Shown here piece by piece: positions 30,040 through 38,696 of a stretch of DNA of 45,116 nucleotides. The translations under genes and the position numbers were made by a program. The first letter of the stretch is position 1; each line of letters opens with the position of its first letter. Under the pieces are notes generated by a model. The model searched no databases. It was not told the DNA's origin and saw only the letters and a program-made list of their open reading frames with translations. The stretch is from an uncultured Verrucomicrobiota bacterium (lineage in GTDB: Bacteria > Verrucomicrobiota > Kiritimatiellia > Kiritimatiellales > Pontiellaceae), in the NCBI GenBank assembly GCA_913065005.1, contig CAJYAJ010000008.1, positions 1-45,116 of the forward strand, given 5' to 3'.

Positions 30040-30111
30040 ATTGGACTCCTTCTTAAACGTATCCACATTACCGAATGAAGAAAACCAGACAACCGGTTTA
30101 TTCAAAAACCA

Positions 30112-31545
30112 TTAAACTTTAGCAGGGAAAGAAATGGTAAAACACGTGCCTACGCCTTCTTCACTCTCTACATCAATGGTTCCCTGATGATGATCAATAA
30201 TCGTTTTAATAATCGAAAGCCCAAGTCCACTTCCATCTTCTTCATGAGTCGTATAATGCAAATCAAATATTTTTTCTTTAACCTCATCTAATATGCCAAC
30301 TCCATTATCTTTCATACGAAAAATAACAAAAAGCTGTTCCTTAGATGGATCTAATTCATTCGTTACTTCAATTTGCAAACACGGATCTAAACAAGAACCC
30401 ATCGCATAGAAAGCATTAATCGCTAAGTTCACGATCATTTGTTGCAACTGAACTTTTTCGCCATACATTTGAGCCACATCGAGATCCGTCTTCACCTCGA
30501 ATTGAACAGATTCGGTCGCCAACATTCGAAGCAATTCCAACGAAGATTCAACTATATTTCCCAATGAAACCAACTCCATTTCATGCGATTCTTGATGAGA
30601 AAATTGTAAAAGCTGATCTAATAATTTCTTACCACTCTCCCCGCCATTATAAATATCCTGCAAATATTCGCTGGCCTCATTGGTGGGTCCGAGCTCCTCT
30701 AAGCCTAATGAAGAAAAACCCATCATAGCTCCAAGGATATTTTTCATTTCATGCGAGACACGACATAACATACCACCCAAAACCGCCATCTTGTGCTCAT
30801 AACGCAATAGCTTCTCGCTCATGCTTTCTTGGCTCAAGTTGCGTTGCAAAACCAACAATCCACGCAAGCCGGATGATGATTCAATGAGAGGAATCCGCAC
30901 GCTGTAATGGTAGGAATTCCGTCCGTTAGCATCAACGCTCCATTCCTCTATCTCCATCGGTTCATCGGCTGCCAAGGCTCGTAGATCATCCATATGGCTT
31001 TTCTGTGCCGCTCCATTGGGCAAGACATCGGTAGCCTGTTTTTGACCAATATGATCTTTTTCAACTCCAGCAAATTCCGCATATGCATCATTGCAACCCA
31101 AATAAAGGCCTCGACTATCTTTCACATAAATAGGATCAGGCAATGCATCAATCAGTGTATGCATTAATGACTGCTGATAGACCAATCGCTTTCCTACATT
31201 CAATCGAGCTATCAATTCTGCGCTATCAAATGGTTTTTTAATATAGTCATCAGATCCCATTCTGAAGCCCTGCGCCACATCATCTCGATCAGCCTTTGCC
31301 GTTAACATAATAATGTATGGAGGAACCGGTTTATCCAATTTGCGAATCTGTTCGCAAACTTCGATGCCGCTTAATCCCGGCATCATCCAATTCAATAAGA
31401 CCATCGAAGGCGCATCCGATAACTGCATAACAACCATCGCCTGTGCACCATCTTCTGCAACCACAGGTTGGTATCCTGCTTTTTCTAATGTTTTAACCAA
31501 TAATTTGCGTGAAAACGCATTATCTTCTACTACCAATACCCTCAT
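30112..31545 (-). CDS. receiver-PAS-histidine kinase hybrid with altered phospho-acceptor
   Basis: A 477-residue soluble sensor without membrane segments. An N-terminal receiver domain (residues 1-120: VVEDN, MMPGLSG, MLTAKAD, KKPF) is followed by a PAS domain (about 130-240: DALPDPIYVKDSRG). Next come a dimerisation helix with His265 in RVSHEMKN and a HATPase domain (MIVNLAINAFYAM, DNGVGI, GSGLGLSIIKTIIDHHQG). The receiver position normally Asp in LLDWMMP is Asn52 (codon AAT), so classical phosphorylation is unlikely, while the kinase half looks intact. The cognate response regulator is not in the window. It sits between an nfu-like gene and acs. Confidence 0.9.
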   Translation of the reverse strand: MRVLVVEDNAFSRKLLVKTLEKAGYQPVVAEDGAQAMVVMQLSDAPSMVLLNWMMPGLSGIEVCEQIRKLDKPVPPYIIMLTAKADRDDVAQGFRMGSDDYIKKPFDSAELIARLNVGKRLVYQQSLMHTLIDALPDPIYVKDSRGLYLGCNDAYAEFAGVEKDHIGQKQATDVLPNGAAQKSHMDDLRALAADEPMEIEEWSVDANGRNSYHYSVRIPLIESSSGLRGLLVLQRNLSQESMSEKLLRYEHKMAVLGGMLCRVSHEMKNILGAMMGFSSLGLEELGPTNEASEYLQDIYNGGESGKKLLDQLLQFSHQESHEMELVSLGNIVESSLELLRMLATESVQFEVKTDLDVAQMYGEKVQLQQMIVNLAINAFYAMGSCLDPCLQIEVTNELDPSKEQLFVIFRMKDNGVGILDEVKEKIFDLHYTTHEEDGSGLGLSIIKTIIDHHQGTIDVESEEGVGTCFTISFPAKV

Positions 31546-31562
31546 ATAATCCCGTCGAAAAC

Positions 31563-31811
31563 CTAAAAATGATCGGTATCGTCAACAACTTCTTTCACCG
31601 CAGGAACACGCTCTTTAAACAGTGATTCAATTCCATTTTTCATGGTCATACGAGCGCCTGGACATCCTTTACATCCACCTTCTAACTCAATATATACAAC
31701 CCCTGCCTCCACTTTCGTAATCACGCCGCCACCCCCGTGGGATGCTAATGCAGGCGAAACTTCATCATCCATAATTACTTCTAATGCATCTAGAATTTCT
31801 TGATCTGTCAT
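31563..31811 (-). CDS. NifU-like (Nfu) iron-sulfur scaffold domain protein
   Basis: An 82-residue stand-alone NifU C-terminal domain. Cys47 and Cys50 in GGCKGCPGA hold a bridging 4Fe-4S cluster in the family, which delivers clusters to apoproteins. Such a carrier would serve the Fe-S enzymes seen nearby (NifJ, LipA), though that pairing is inferred. GGAGTGCC precedes the ATG at 31811; the kinase starts 17 nt after its stop. Confidence 0.93.
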   Translation of the reverse strand: MTDQEILDALEVIMDDEVSPALASHGGGGVITKVEAGVVYIELEGGCKGCPGARMTMKNGIESLFKERVPAVKEVVDDTDHF

Positions 31812-31830
31812 TTAGGCACTCCTTCAATCA

Positions 31831-31859
31831 TTGACATACTCTTTTAATATCACTACACC
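31831..31859 (+). promoter_or_regulatory. candidate promoter for the DUF368 gene
   Basis: A perfect -35 TTGACA at 31831-31836 with a 17-nt spacer and a poor -10 TACACC at 31854-31859. It lies in the 84-nt divergent gap between the nfu-like gene and the DUF368 gene. Confidence 0.35.
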
Positions 31860-31895
31860 TTTGCCTGCTTTGCAACCTCATAGTAAACCACAGTT

Positions 31896-32819
31896 ATGCA
31901 ACAGATATTGATCCAACTCATAAAAGGCATCCTCATCGGAGCGGCCAATGTTGTACCCGGCGTATCCGGTGGAACCATGGCCCTACTCACCGGCATATTC
32001 GAACGATTGATTAACGCAATTAGCGCATGCAACAAAGACGCTCTATTCCTACTTCGTAACCGGAAATTTATTTCATGCTGGAACCAAATTGATGGCCTCT
32101 TCTTATTCACCATTGGAACCGGGGTTTTAATCAGTCTCTTCTCATTTGCCAAACTGCTTGATTGGCTCTTTATTCAGCATAAGCTTTATGTTTGGTCCTT
32201 CTTTTTTGGTCTTATTCTCGCTTCGGTTTATGCCGTCGGAAAAACTATTCGAAAATGGAATCCCTCCGTAGCGATTTTTTTTATAGCCGGAACGATAACA
32301 GCAAGTAGCATGGCACTCCTAACCCCCGCTACAAGCAATGATTCAACCCTCTATCTCATGCTGTGCGGGGCCATTGCTATGTGTAGCATGATTCTCCCTG
32401 GATTATCGGGTTCCTTCGTCCTCCTTCTTATGGGTAATTACGAGCTGGTAATCAATGCGATCAGTCAACTACACCTAGAAACACTCATCCCATTTGGATT
32501 AGGAGCGCTACTTGGCATCGTTGTTTTTGCCCGACTGCTTAGTTGGATCTTTCGAAACTATCACGACCAAACGGTTTCTCTTCTTACGGGTTTTATTTTT
32601 GGTTCATTATCCGTTTTGTGGCCATGGAAAAGTGAAATTATCCAGACCGTCATAACCGGAAATGAATGGAAAGAGAAAGTAATTGGATATACGTATGCAC
32701 TTCCCAAAAACGAACTGGAAACCTACATCTCAATAGGTCTTATCATAACTGGAATCCTCATTCTATTTTGGACCGAAAACGCCTCTAGATCAACCACACC
32801 CAAAACGCATTTACATTAA
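31896..32819 (+). CDS. DUF368 (PopT-type) polyprenyl-phosphate transporter
   Basis: A 307-residue integral membrane protein with about eight hydrophobic segments. The N-terminal GAANVVPGVSGGTMALLTGIFE and the internal repeat MILPGLSGSFVLLLMGNYE are the two DUF368 signature motifs, arranged as an inverted-repeat fold. Members were shown to return undecaprenyl phosphate across the membrane for reuse in wall and surface-glycan synthesis, beside DedA-type UptA. The function is assigned from family knowledge. Its 3' end overlaps the converging GT2 gene by 9 nt. Confidence 0.88.
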   Translation: MQQILIQLIKGILIGAANVVPGVSGGTMALLTGIFERLINAISACNKDALFLLRNRKFISCWNQIDGLFLFTIGTGVLISLFSFAKLLDWLFIQHKLYVWSFFFGLILASVYAVGKTIRKWNPSVAIFFIAGTITASSMALLTPATSNDSTLYLMLCGAIAMCSMILPGLSGSFVLLLMGNYELVINAISQLHLETLIPFGLGALLGIVVFARLLSWIFRNYHDQTVSLLTGFIFGSLSVLWPWKSEIIQTVITGNEWKEKVIGYTYALPKNELETYISIGLIITGILILFWTENASRSTTPKTHLH

Positions 32820-33500
32820 TCGAGTTCGATTAAGATGATTCCTAATAACACCGCCTAATAACCAAGCATCCCGAAAAGGTTCCACATGGCTCTGCTGATG
32901 ATCCCCATAAATTGTTGATATTTGCACCGAATCAATCCGGATCTTACGACTAGCGGCACGTAAGAGAACATCAAACTCAAATGCAAAACGCTGCTCTGAA
33001 CTCATAATAAACGGCAAAATATCGGATCGATAAAAACGGAATCCGCACGGCGGATCAGCAACATAAATTTTCATTAATCGATTCAACGTATAAGCAAAAA
33101 AACGATTTGTCCATCTCCTCAAAATGGGCATGCCACGTGTATTAGCCATCCGATTTCCAATCAAAATTGGTATCCCAGTCCGCTCATAAGTATCTAAAAA
33201 AAGCGGAATCTCTTGTGGATTATGCTGCCCATCTCCATCAACAACTACAACCGCATCCATCTTTCGCTCAAGCATCGCCTTGAAGCCCCGTTTCAGTGAA
33301 CTCCCTTTTCCCAAGTTTCTACGATTACGTAATACCGTCGCCCCGGATTGCTGGGCTAATGCAGCCGTATGATCACTCGATCCATCATCAACGACAATCA
33401 ACTCAGAAGCACCCAGCTCCATAACGCTTCTAACCAATGAACCAATCGTGCCTGCTTCATTGTGTGCACAGATTAAAACACCATATTGTTTAATCTTCAT
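32811..33500 (-). CDS. family 2 glycosyltransferase, DPM/DPG-synthase type
   Basis: A 229-residue GT-A fold enzyme: ICAHNEAGTIGSLV, VVDDGSSDHT, GKGSSLKRGF and VVDGDGQHNPQEI (metal-binding DGD) are typical of dolichyl/polyprenyl-phosphate sugar synthases. No C-terminal membrane segments are present, so it is a soluble or peripheral form. The sugar and lipid acceptor are unknown; a polyprenyl-phosphate acceptor would fit the neighbouring DUF368 protein. It is 18 nt downstream of lipA with a weak ribosome-binding site. Confidence 0.88.
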   Translation of the reverse strand: MKIKQYGVLICAHNEAGTIGSLVRSVMELGASELIVVDDGSSDHTAALAQQSGATVLRNRRNLGKGSSLKRGFKAMLERKMDAVVVVDGDGQHNPQEIPLFLDTYERTGIPILIGNRMANTRGMPILRRWTNRFFAYTLNRLMKIYVADPPCGFRFYRSDILPFIMSSEQRFAFEFDVLLRAASRKIRIDSVQISTIYGDHQQSHVEPFRDAWLLGGVIRNHLNRTRLM

Positions 33501-33518
33501 GCCTCAACCCATTTAACG

Positions 33519-34397
33519 TTAGGTACGGACCATCAGATCCGCTCGATACGAAGAACGAACTAAAGGTCCTGATGCAACAGCATCAAAACCAAGTTTATAT
33601 GCATAGTCTTCAAGCTCTACAAATTCTCTTGGCTCCGCATATCGATGAGTTCGAGCGTGATCTCTTGTAGGTGACATATATTGACCAATTGTGAGCAACC
33701 GTACTCCATTTGTATAAAGGTCCTGTATCGTTTCGCGGACCTCCTCTTCAGTTTCACCCAAGCCTAACATAATACCCGATTTCACCTTTATATCGCTGTG
33801 TTCAGAAGCCCACCGAAGAACACTCATTGATCGATCATACGTAGCACCAGAACGGATGGCACGTTGAAGCCGCTTAACCGTTTCAATGTTATGATTAAAC
33901 ACGATAGGTTTTGCATCGAGCACTTTCACGAGATTTTGCTTTCTCCCCCAAAAATCTGGTGTAAGCACCTCTACGGTTACCCCAGACACACGCTCTTTTA
34001 CTGCTACTATGGTCTCAGCCCAAATCTGAGCACCTCCATCAGCAAGATCATCACGAGTTACACTCGTTATCACCACATGCTTTAATTTCATTCTTTTCAC
34101 GGCTTCTGCCACCCGCTGCGGTTCCTCCAGATCTAACCCGTTAGGCTTTCCAGTAGCAATCGAACAAAACCGACAATCACGAGTACAGATATTCCCTAAT
34201 ATCATTACCGTAGCAGTGCCATGGTTCCAACACTCATGTCTGTTTGGACACTTTGCATCCTCACAAACTGTATGTAATCCATTTTTCTTTAAAGCATTAT
34301 GGGTTTCGCTGTATGACTTATCAGTTTGAATAGGTCTGCGTAACCAATCCGGCAATCGCAGAGGACGTACCGGTACAACTTCTTCAATTTGCTCCAT
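33519..34397 (-). CDS. lipA: lipoyl synthase
   Basis: A 292-residue radical-SAM enzyme that inserts two sulfur atoms into octanoyl groups on lipoyl-dependent proteins. The auxiliary-cluster cysteines are Cys45, Cys50 and Cys56 (CX4CX5C); the radical-SAM cluster is Cys71, Cys75, Cys78 in CTRDCRFC. The C-terminal RSSYRAD carries the conserved Ser ligand. GGAGC precedes the ATG. Lipoylated targets are not in the window, though lpd (E3) lies about 7 kb away. Confidence 0.97.
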   Translation of the reverse strand: MEQIEEVVPVRPLRLPDWLRRPIQTDKSYSETHNALKKNGLHTVCEDAKCPNRHECWNHGTATVMILGNICTRDCRFCSIATGKPNGLDLEEPQRVAEAVKRMKLKHVVITSVTRDDLADGGAQIWAETIVAVKERVSGVTVEVLTPDFWGRKQNLVKVLDAKPIVFNHNIETVKRLQRAIRSGATYDRSMSVLRWASEHSDIKVKSGIMLGLGETEEEVRETIQDLYTNGVRLLTIGQYMSPTRDHARTHRYAEPREFVELEDYAYKLGFDAVASGPLVRSSYRADLMVRT

Positions 34398-34560
34398 TTT
34401 CAGCTCCGAATTTTGTACATAAAGACGACTGCAAACTTAACACAACCCATTTCTCGTGGAAGCTCAATTTACATGAAGGATGGATTCAGCAACTTCAAAT
34501 TGATCCTACAGATCTCAATATAGACTTTTTCATCTTAAAAAAGTACGCTGACCAAATCAT

Positions 34561-34680
34561 ATGAAAAATCAATTAATCGCCCTCATTCCCTCTCATCGGT
34601 CTTTCACGTATCTGCATAGAACAAACTTTGCTTATCCAGATCAATCTATTGAAATCCTCACCCACGGAGATGAACGATGA
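34561..34680 (+). CDS. possible 39-aa ORF upstream of the FAD reductase (uncertain)
   Basis: A short ORF whose TGA overlaps the next ATG (34677-34680). The deduced peptide (start MKNQLIALIPSHRS) has no recognisable domain, signal or membrane segment, and no clear ribosome-binding site. The ATGA coupling is the only argument for it; it may be chance. The rest of the 279-nt gap 34398-34676 shows no promoter, hairpin or RNA gene that I can support. Confidence 0.2.
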   Translation: MKNQLIALIPSHRSFTYLHRTNFAYPDQSIEILTHGDER

Positions 34681-35891
34681 AACATCACACTCTCATTATT
34701 GGAGCTGGCCATAGTGGCGTTACCTTAGCCGCGTCCTTACGAACCAAAAACTGGAAAGGCCCCATCACTCTGATAGGTGATGAAAATCACCTTCCTTATC
34801 AACGCCCACCCCTCTCAAAAAAAGCACTCCAAAACGTTCAGTTTACCGAACCTACGCCACTTCGCCCCGAAAAATTCTACCAAAAAAACCAAACCCAACT
34901 CATACAAAATAGTCGAGTAACATCGATTGATCCGCAAAATCATACCGTGCAATACAACAAACAAACCATCCGTTACGACAGACTCATACTCGCAACAGGA
35001 TCGAATCCAATTACACCTGCCATCCCGGGTCTACCAAACGTGAAATCTTATCAACTCAGAACAGCTGATGATGCCAATCGGCTTCATAACATAATAAATC
35101 CATCCAAACACATGCTCATTCTCGGAGGAGGCTTCATAGGTCTAGAAGTAGCTGCATCCCTTCGTCAACGAGGAATCGAAGTTTCATTAATTGAAAGAGA
35201 ACCCCGTATTCTAAATCGAGTTGCTGTTCCGGTTGTGGCTGATTTTCTTAAAAAAACACATCTCGATAACGGTGTGCGAATCCATTGCAATGCAACCATT
35301 GATTACATCTCTAAAACGTCAGACCAGATAATCCTACATTCAACGACCGATCAGGCCTACAACGGACATGAACTCATAGTGGGCGCTGGTTCAATTCCCA
35401 ATATCGAACTTGCCGAGCAAGCCGGACTTCAAATCAATAACGGAATACAAGTCGATGAACACAATCAAACATCGCATCCCGATATTTATGCGATTGGCGA
35501 CTGTTGCAATCAATTCAACAAACGCTACCAAACTGACCTTCGCCTAGAATCAATCCAAAATGCATTAGACCAAGCCAAAATGCTTGCCGCTCACTTATGC
35601 GGCGAAACGACTCTTCAACAAGCACTCCCATGGTTCTGGTCGGATCAGTACAATACCAAACTCCAAATAGCAGGGATTCGCGAACAAGCGGATACCCAAA
35701 TTATTCGATCCAATTCACCCCATGCAACCGCTTTCAGCGTCTGGCATTTCAAACAAGGCAAACTCGAAGCCATGGATGCCATTAACAGCCCTCAAGAATT
35801 TAATATTGGGAAAAAACTGATTCAATCAGAGGTAGCTCTACCCATAGAATCCATCGCTGACACAACCGTTGATCTTAAATCACTTCTCTAA
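34677..35891 (+). CDS. FAD-dependent ferredoxin/rubredoxin reductase-like oxidoreductase
   Basis: A 404-residue two-dinucleotide-domain flavoprotein. The FAD site IIGAGHSGVTLAASL is at residue 6, PYQRPPLSK near 43, LATGSNP near 105, the NAD site LILGGGFIGLEVAASLRQRG near 145, and YAIGDCC near 271. This is the putidaredoxin/rubredoxin reductase (BphA4) class, which passes electrons from NAD(P)H to a small Fe-S protein. No ferredoxin, rubredoxin or oxygenase gene is adjacent, so the partner is unknown. GGAG lies just before the ATG. It ends 32 nt from the converging valS. Confidence 0.88.
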   Translation: MKHHTLIIGAGHSGVTLAASLRTKNWKGPITLIGDENHLPYQRPPLSKKALQNVQFTEPTPLRPEKFYQKNQTQLIQNSRVTSIDPQNHTVQYNKQTIRYDRLILATGSNPITPAIPGLPNVKSYQLRTADDANRLHNIINPSKHMLILGGGFIGLEVAASLRQRGIEVSLIEREPRILNRVAVPVVADFLKKTHLDNGVRIHCNATIDYISKTSDQIILHSTTDQAYNGHELIVGAGSIPNIELAEQAGLQINNGIQVDEHNQTSHPDIYAIGDCCNQFNKRYQTDLRLESIQNALDQAKMLAAHLCGETTLQQALPWFWSDQYNTKLQIAGIREQADTQIIRSNSPHATAFSVWHFKQGKLEAMDAINSPQEFNIGKKLIQSEVALPIESIADTTVDLKSLL

Positions 35892-35923
35892 AAAAGGAGC
35901 ACCCCTCCCAGACCGTCGCTAGA

Positions 35924-38656
35924 TTATACTTTTTTGAACATAGCTATATTTTGTTCAAGTTTCTCTCTCTTCTCTTTCAGCTCGATCTCTTTAGCCTCTT
36001 GTACCGCCACCACTTCTTTCGGTGCCCGATCAACAAAATTAGAATTTGCTAGCTTTGCCTGAACCCCTTTAAGATGTCCCTCAATCAGTTCAAGTTCACC
36101 TTGAATTTTCTTTAGCTCCGTTTCCACGTCAATCAAACCTTCAATCGACATGTAAACCGTTCCTAATTTTGATATACCGCTCGGCATGGCACCCGTCGGT
36201 TCATATTCATCATGCACATCCAACGCTTCCGCTTTAAGCGCAGCCATAATGGAAGCAGTATCCGAATCAATATACTGCACCGTCTCTTGATCATTCGCAC
36301 GGATAGCGAAACAAGCCGTCTGCTTTATCGCCAATCCATAATAAGAGCGAAGAATACGTCCAACCCTAATTAAATCATGTTTTCCTTCAACGTATTGAAC
36401 TATGTTCGAATCAATTTGATCCACCAACATCGGTTTAGGCCAAGCCGCTTTAAGAATCCGTTTTTCAGTATGATTGTAATTCATACCCGTCCATAGCTCT
36501 TCCGTCAAAAAGGGCATAAAGGGATGCAACAAGCGCAACGCTGCATTGAACACGCGATGCATCACAGACAACGTTCGGCACTTCTCCTCTTCGCTTCCTC
36601 GATAAAGTAAAGGCTTCGAATATTCAACATAACGGTCGCAGTAGCTGTGCCAAAAGAAATCGTAAAGCGCTAGTGTCGCATCATTAAAACGATAACGTTG
36701 CAAATGATCTTCTACCGCAGCAATGGTCTCATTCAGTTTCGAGATAATAAACTGATCATCCGGCGCCAATTCCACGCCATCGCAGGAAAGCGACTGAACA
36801 TCTATTCCCTCGGAATGCATTTCCATAAATCGCGCCGCATTCCATAGTTTCGTCATGAAATTACGCCCAATTTCAAACTTCTCATCATTGATGTAAACAT
36901 CCTGACCCGTTGCCGTGATCATCAACAACGAAAATCGTAAAGCATCCGAACTATATTTTTCGATAATATCTAAAGGATCTATAGAATTACCGAGACTCTT
37001 AGACATTTTGCGCCCTTGATCATCTCGCACAGTTCCATGGATGTAGATATCCTTAAAAGGAATTCGTTCTCTAATATCCTCATCCGTTAACTCTTTTTTA
37101 TTATCACCATATAATTCAAGCCCAGCCATTATCATTCTTGCAACCCAAAAGAAAATAATGTCAAACCCAGTCACAAGCGTGGAGGTCGGATACCAATTTT
37201 GCAGATCTTTTAACTCTTTTTCAGTTGGATTAGGCCAACCCAAATTAGCCATAGGCCACAAATAAGATGATGCCCAAGTGTCTAAGACATCAGAATCTTG
37301 TTCCCAATTCTCGATATCACAAGGAGGATGAATAGATACATACACATGTTCTCTATTCGCGTAGTCCAAATCATCTTTGGCAACTCCTTTTTTATACCAT
37401 ACCGGAATTCGATGTCCCCACCATAATTGACGACTTATACACCAATCTTGAATACCGTTCAGCCAGTGCAAATACGTTTTTTTCCAGCGATCTGGATGAA
37501 ATTTAATAATCCCTTTTTCTACGGCTCTTTTCGCTTCTTCAACTTTAGGATACTTAAGAAACCATTGTTCAGATAATCTCGGTTCTATCGGAACATCTCC
37601 TCTTTCCGAAAAACCGACGACATTTTCATACACTTCTTTTTCAATGAGTAAACCATCTTTGTCTAATTGCTCAACGACTTTTTGACGGGCTTCGAATCGG
37701 TCTAATCCCTGAAATAGTTCACCCGCCTCTTTTTTAAGAATTCCAGACTGATCAATCACCTCAATCATCTCAAGATCATGTCTTTGACCGATCTCAAAAT
37801 CATTCTTATCGTGTGCAGGAGTCACTTTTAAACATCCCGTTCCAAACTCCCGATCCACATAAGTATCTCCAATAATCGGAATCTTACCTTTTGGATAAGG
37901 TCGCCATATTTTCTTTCCAATCAGATGATTATATCGCGTATCTTCAGGATGAACTGCTACAGCAGAATCGCCCATGATTGTTTCTGGCCGAGTTGTAGAA
38001 ATTTCTAAATGCGTTTTTTCTCCCGACTTTTCAACCAATTCATAGCGTAGTTTATATAAAAACCCCTGCTGAGGCTTCATCGTAACTTCTTCGTCAGAAA
38101 TAGCCGTTTGGGTGCCCGGACACCAATTTACCATTCTTTTACCACGATAAATGAAACCTCGATCATACAGCGTAACAAACGCCTGAAGTACGGCATGCGA
38201 ATACCCTTCGTCTAAGGTAAATCGGGTACGATCCCAATCGCAAGAAGCCCCTAATTTTTTTAATTGATTTAGAATGATACCGCCCGATTCATTTCGAAAA
38301 TCCCAAATCTTCTCAACAAATTTTTCTCTACCTAAATCATGCTTTGTATGGCCGGTCTCTTCTCTTAATATTCTTTCGACCTTTGCTTGCGTTGCAATGC
38401 CTGCATGGTCTGTGCCTGGGATCCAAATCGCATTCTTACCTTCCATCCGTGCCACACGAATCAAAACATCTTGAATCGTATTATTCAGTGCATGCCCCAT
38501 ATGGAGAATTCCCGTTACATTCGGAGGGGGAATCATGATACAAAAAGCATCTCCCTCATCAGCAGAATCCGCATGAAAACAACCCTCTTCAATCCAGGTC
38601 TGATACCATTTTTCTTCGCTCTGTTTGGGATCATACGTCTTCGATAAAGTTGCCAT
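35924..38656 (-). CDS. valS: valyl-tRNA synthetase
   Basis: A 910-residue class I synthetase that charges tRNA-Val. The HIGH-type motif is PPPNVTGILHMGHALN near residue 43, the CP1 editing domain covers about 180-340 (TTRPETIMGDSAVAVHPED), WCISRQLWWGHRIPVWY lies near 407, and the KMSKS loop is GRKMSKSLGNS near 544. An anticodon-binding domain and a C-terminal coiled coil (about 845-910) follow. All parts are intact. The ribosome-binding site is weak. A 10-bp palindrome lies in its short leader, 40 nt after cimA; no T-box leader is present. Confidence 0.97.
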   Translation of the reverse strand: MATLSKTYDPKQSEEKWYQTWIEEGCFHADSADEGDAFCIMIPPPNVTGILHMGHALNNTIQDVLIRVARMEGKNAIWIPGTDHAGIATQAKVERILREETGHTKHDLGREKFVEKIWDFRNESGGIILNQLKKLGASCDWDRTRFTLDEGYSHAVLQAFVTLYDRGFIYRGKRMVNWCPGTQTAISDEEVTMKPQQGFLYKLRYELVEKSGEKTHLEISTTRPETIMGDSAVAVHPEDTRYNHLIGKKIWRPYPKGKIPIIGDTYVDREFGTGCLKVTPAHDKNDFEIGQRHDLEMIEVIDQSGILKKEAGELFQGLDRFEARQKVVEQLDKDGLLIEKEVYENVVGFSERGDVPIEPRLSEQWFLKYPKVEEAKRAVEKGIIKFHPDRWKKTYLHWLNGIQDWCISRQLWWGHRIPVWYKKGVAKDDLDYANREHVYVSIHPPCDIENWEQDSDVLDTWASSYLWPMANLGWPNPTEKELKDLQNWYPTSTLVTGFDIIFFWVARMIMAGLELYGDNKKELTDEDIRERIPFKDIYIHGTVRDDQGRKMSKSLGNSIDPLDIIEKYSSDALRFSLLMITATGQDVYINDEKFEIGRNFMTKLWNAARFMEMHSEGIDVQSLSCDGVELAPDDQFIISKLNETIAAVEDHLQRYRFNDATLALYDFFWHSYCDRYVEYSKPLLYRGSEEEKCRTLSVMHRVFNAALRLLHPFMPFLTEELWTGMNYNHTEKRILKAAWPKPMLVDQIDSNIVQYVEGKHDLIRVGRILRSYYGLAIKQTACFAIRANDQETVQYIDSDTASIMAALKAEALDVHDEYEPTGAMPSGISKLGTVYMSIEGLIDVETELKKIQGELELIEGHLKGVQAKLANSNFVDRAPKEVVAVQEAKEIELKEKREKLEQNIAMFKKV

Positions 38657-38672
38657 AAAACTATCCAGTTTA

Positions 38673-38682
38673 GCTAGCTAGC
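38673..38682. repeat. 10-bp perfect palindrome GCTAGCTAGC
   Basis: A perfect inverted repeat 17 nt upstream of the valS start, between cimA and valS. It is too short to be a terminator and has no U-tract. It could be a protein site or chance. Confidence 0.3.
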
Positions 38683-38696
38683 GATACGTCGCCAAC

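Noticed and set aside
35892-35910. GGAG/CTCC mini-hairpin between the FAD reductase and valS genes
   Set aside because: Four-base stem, no U-tract in either direction.
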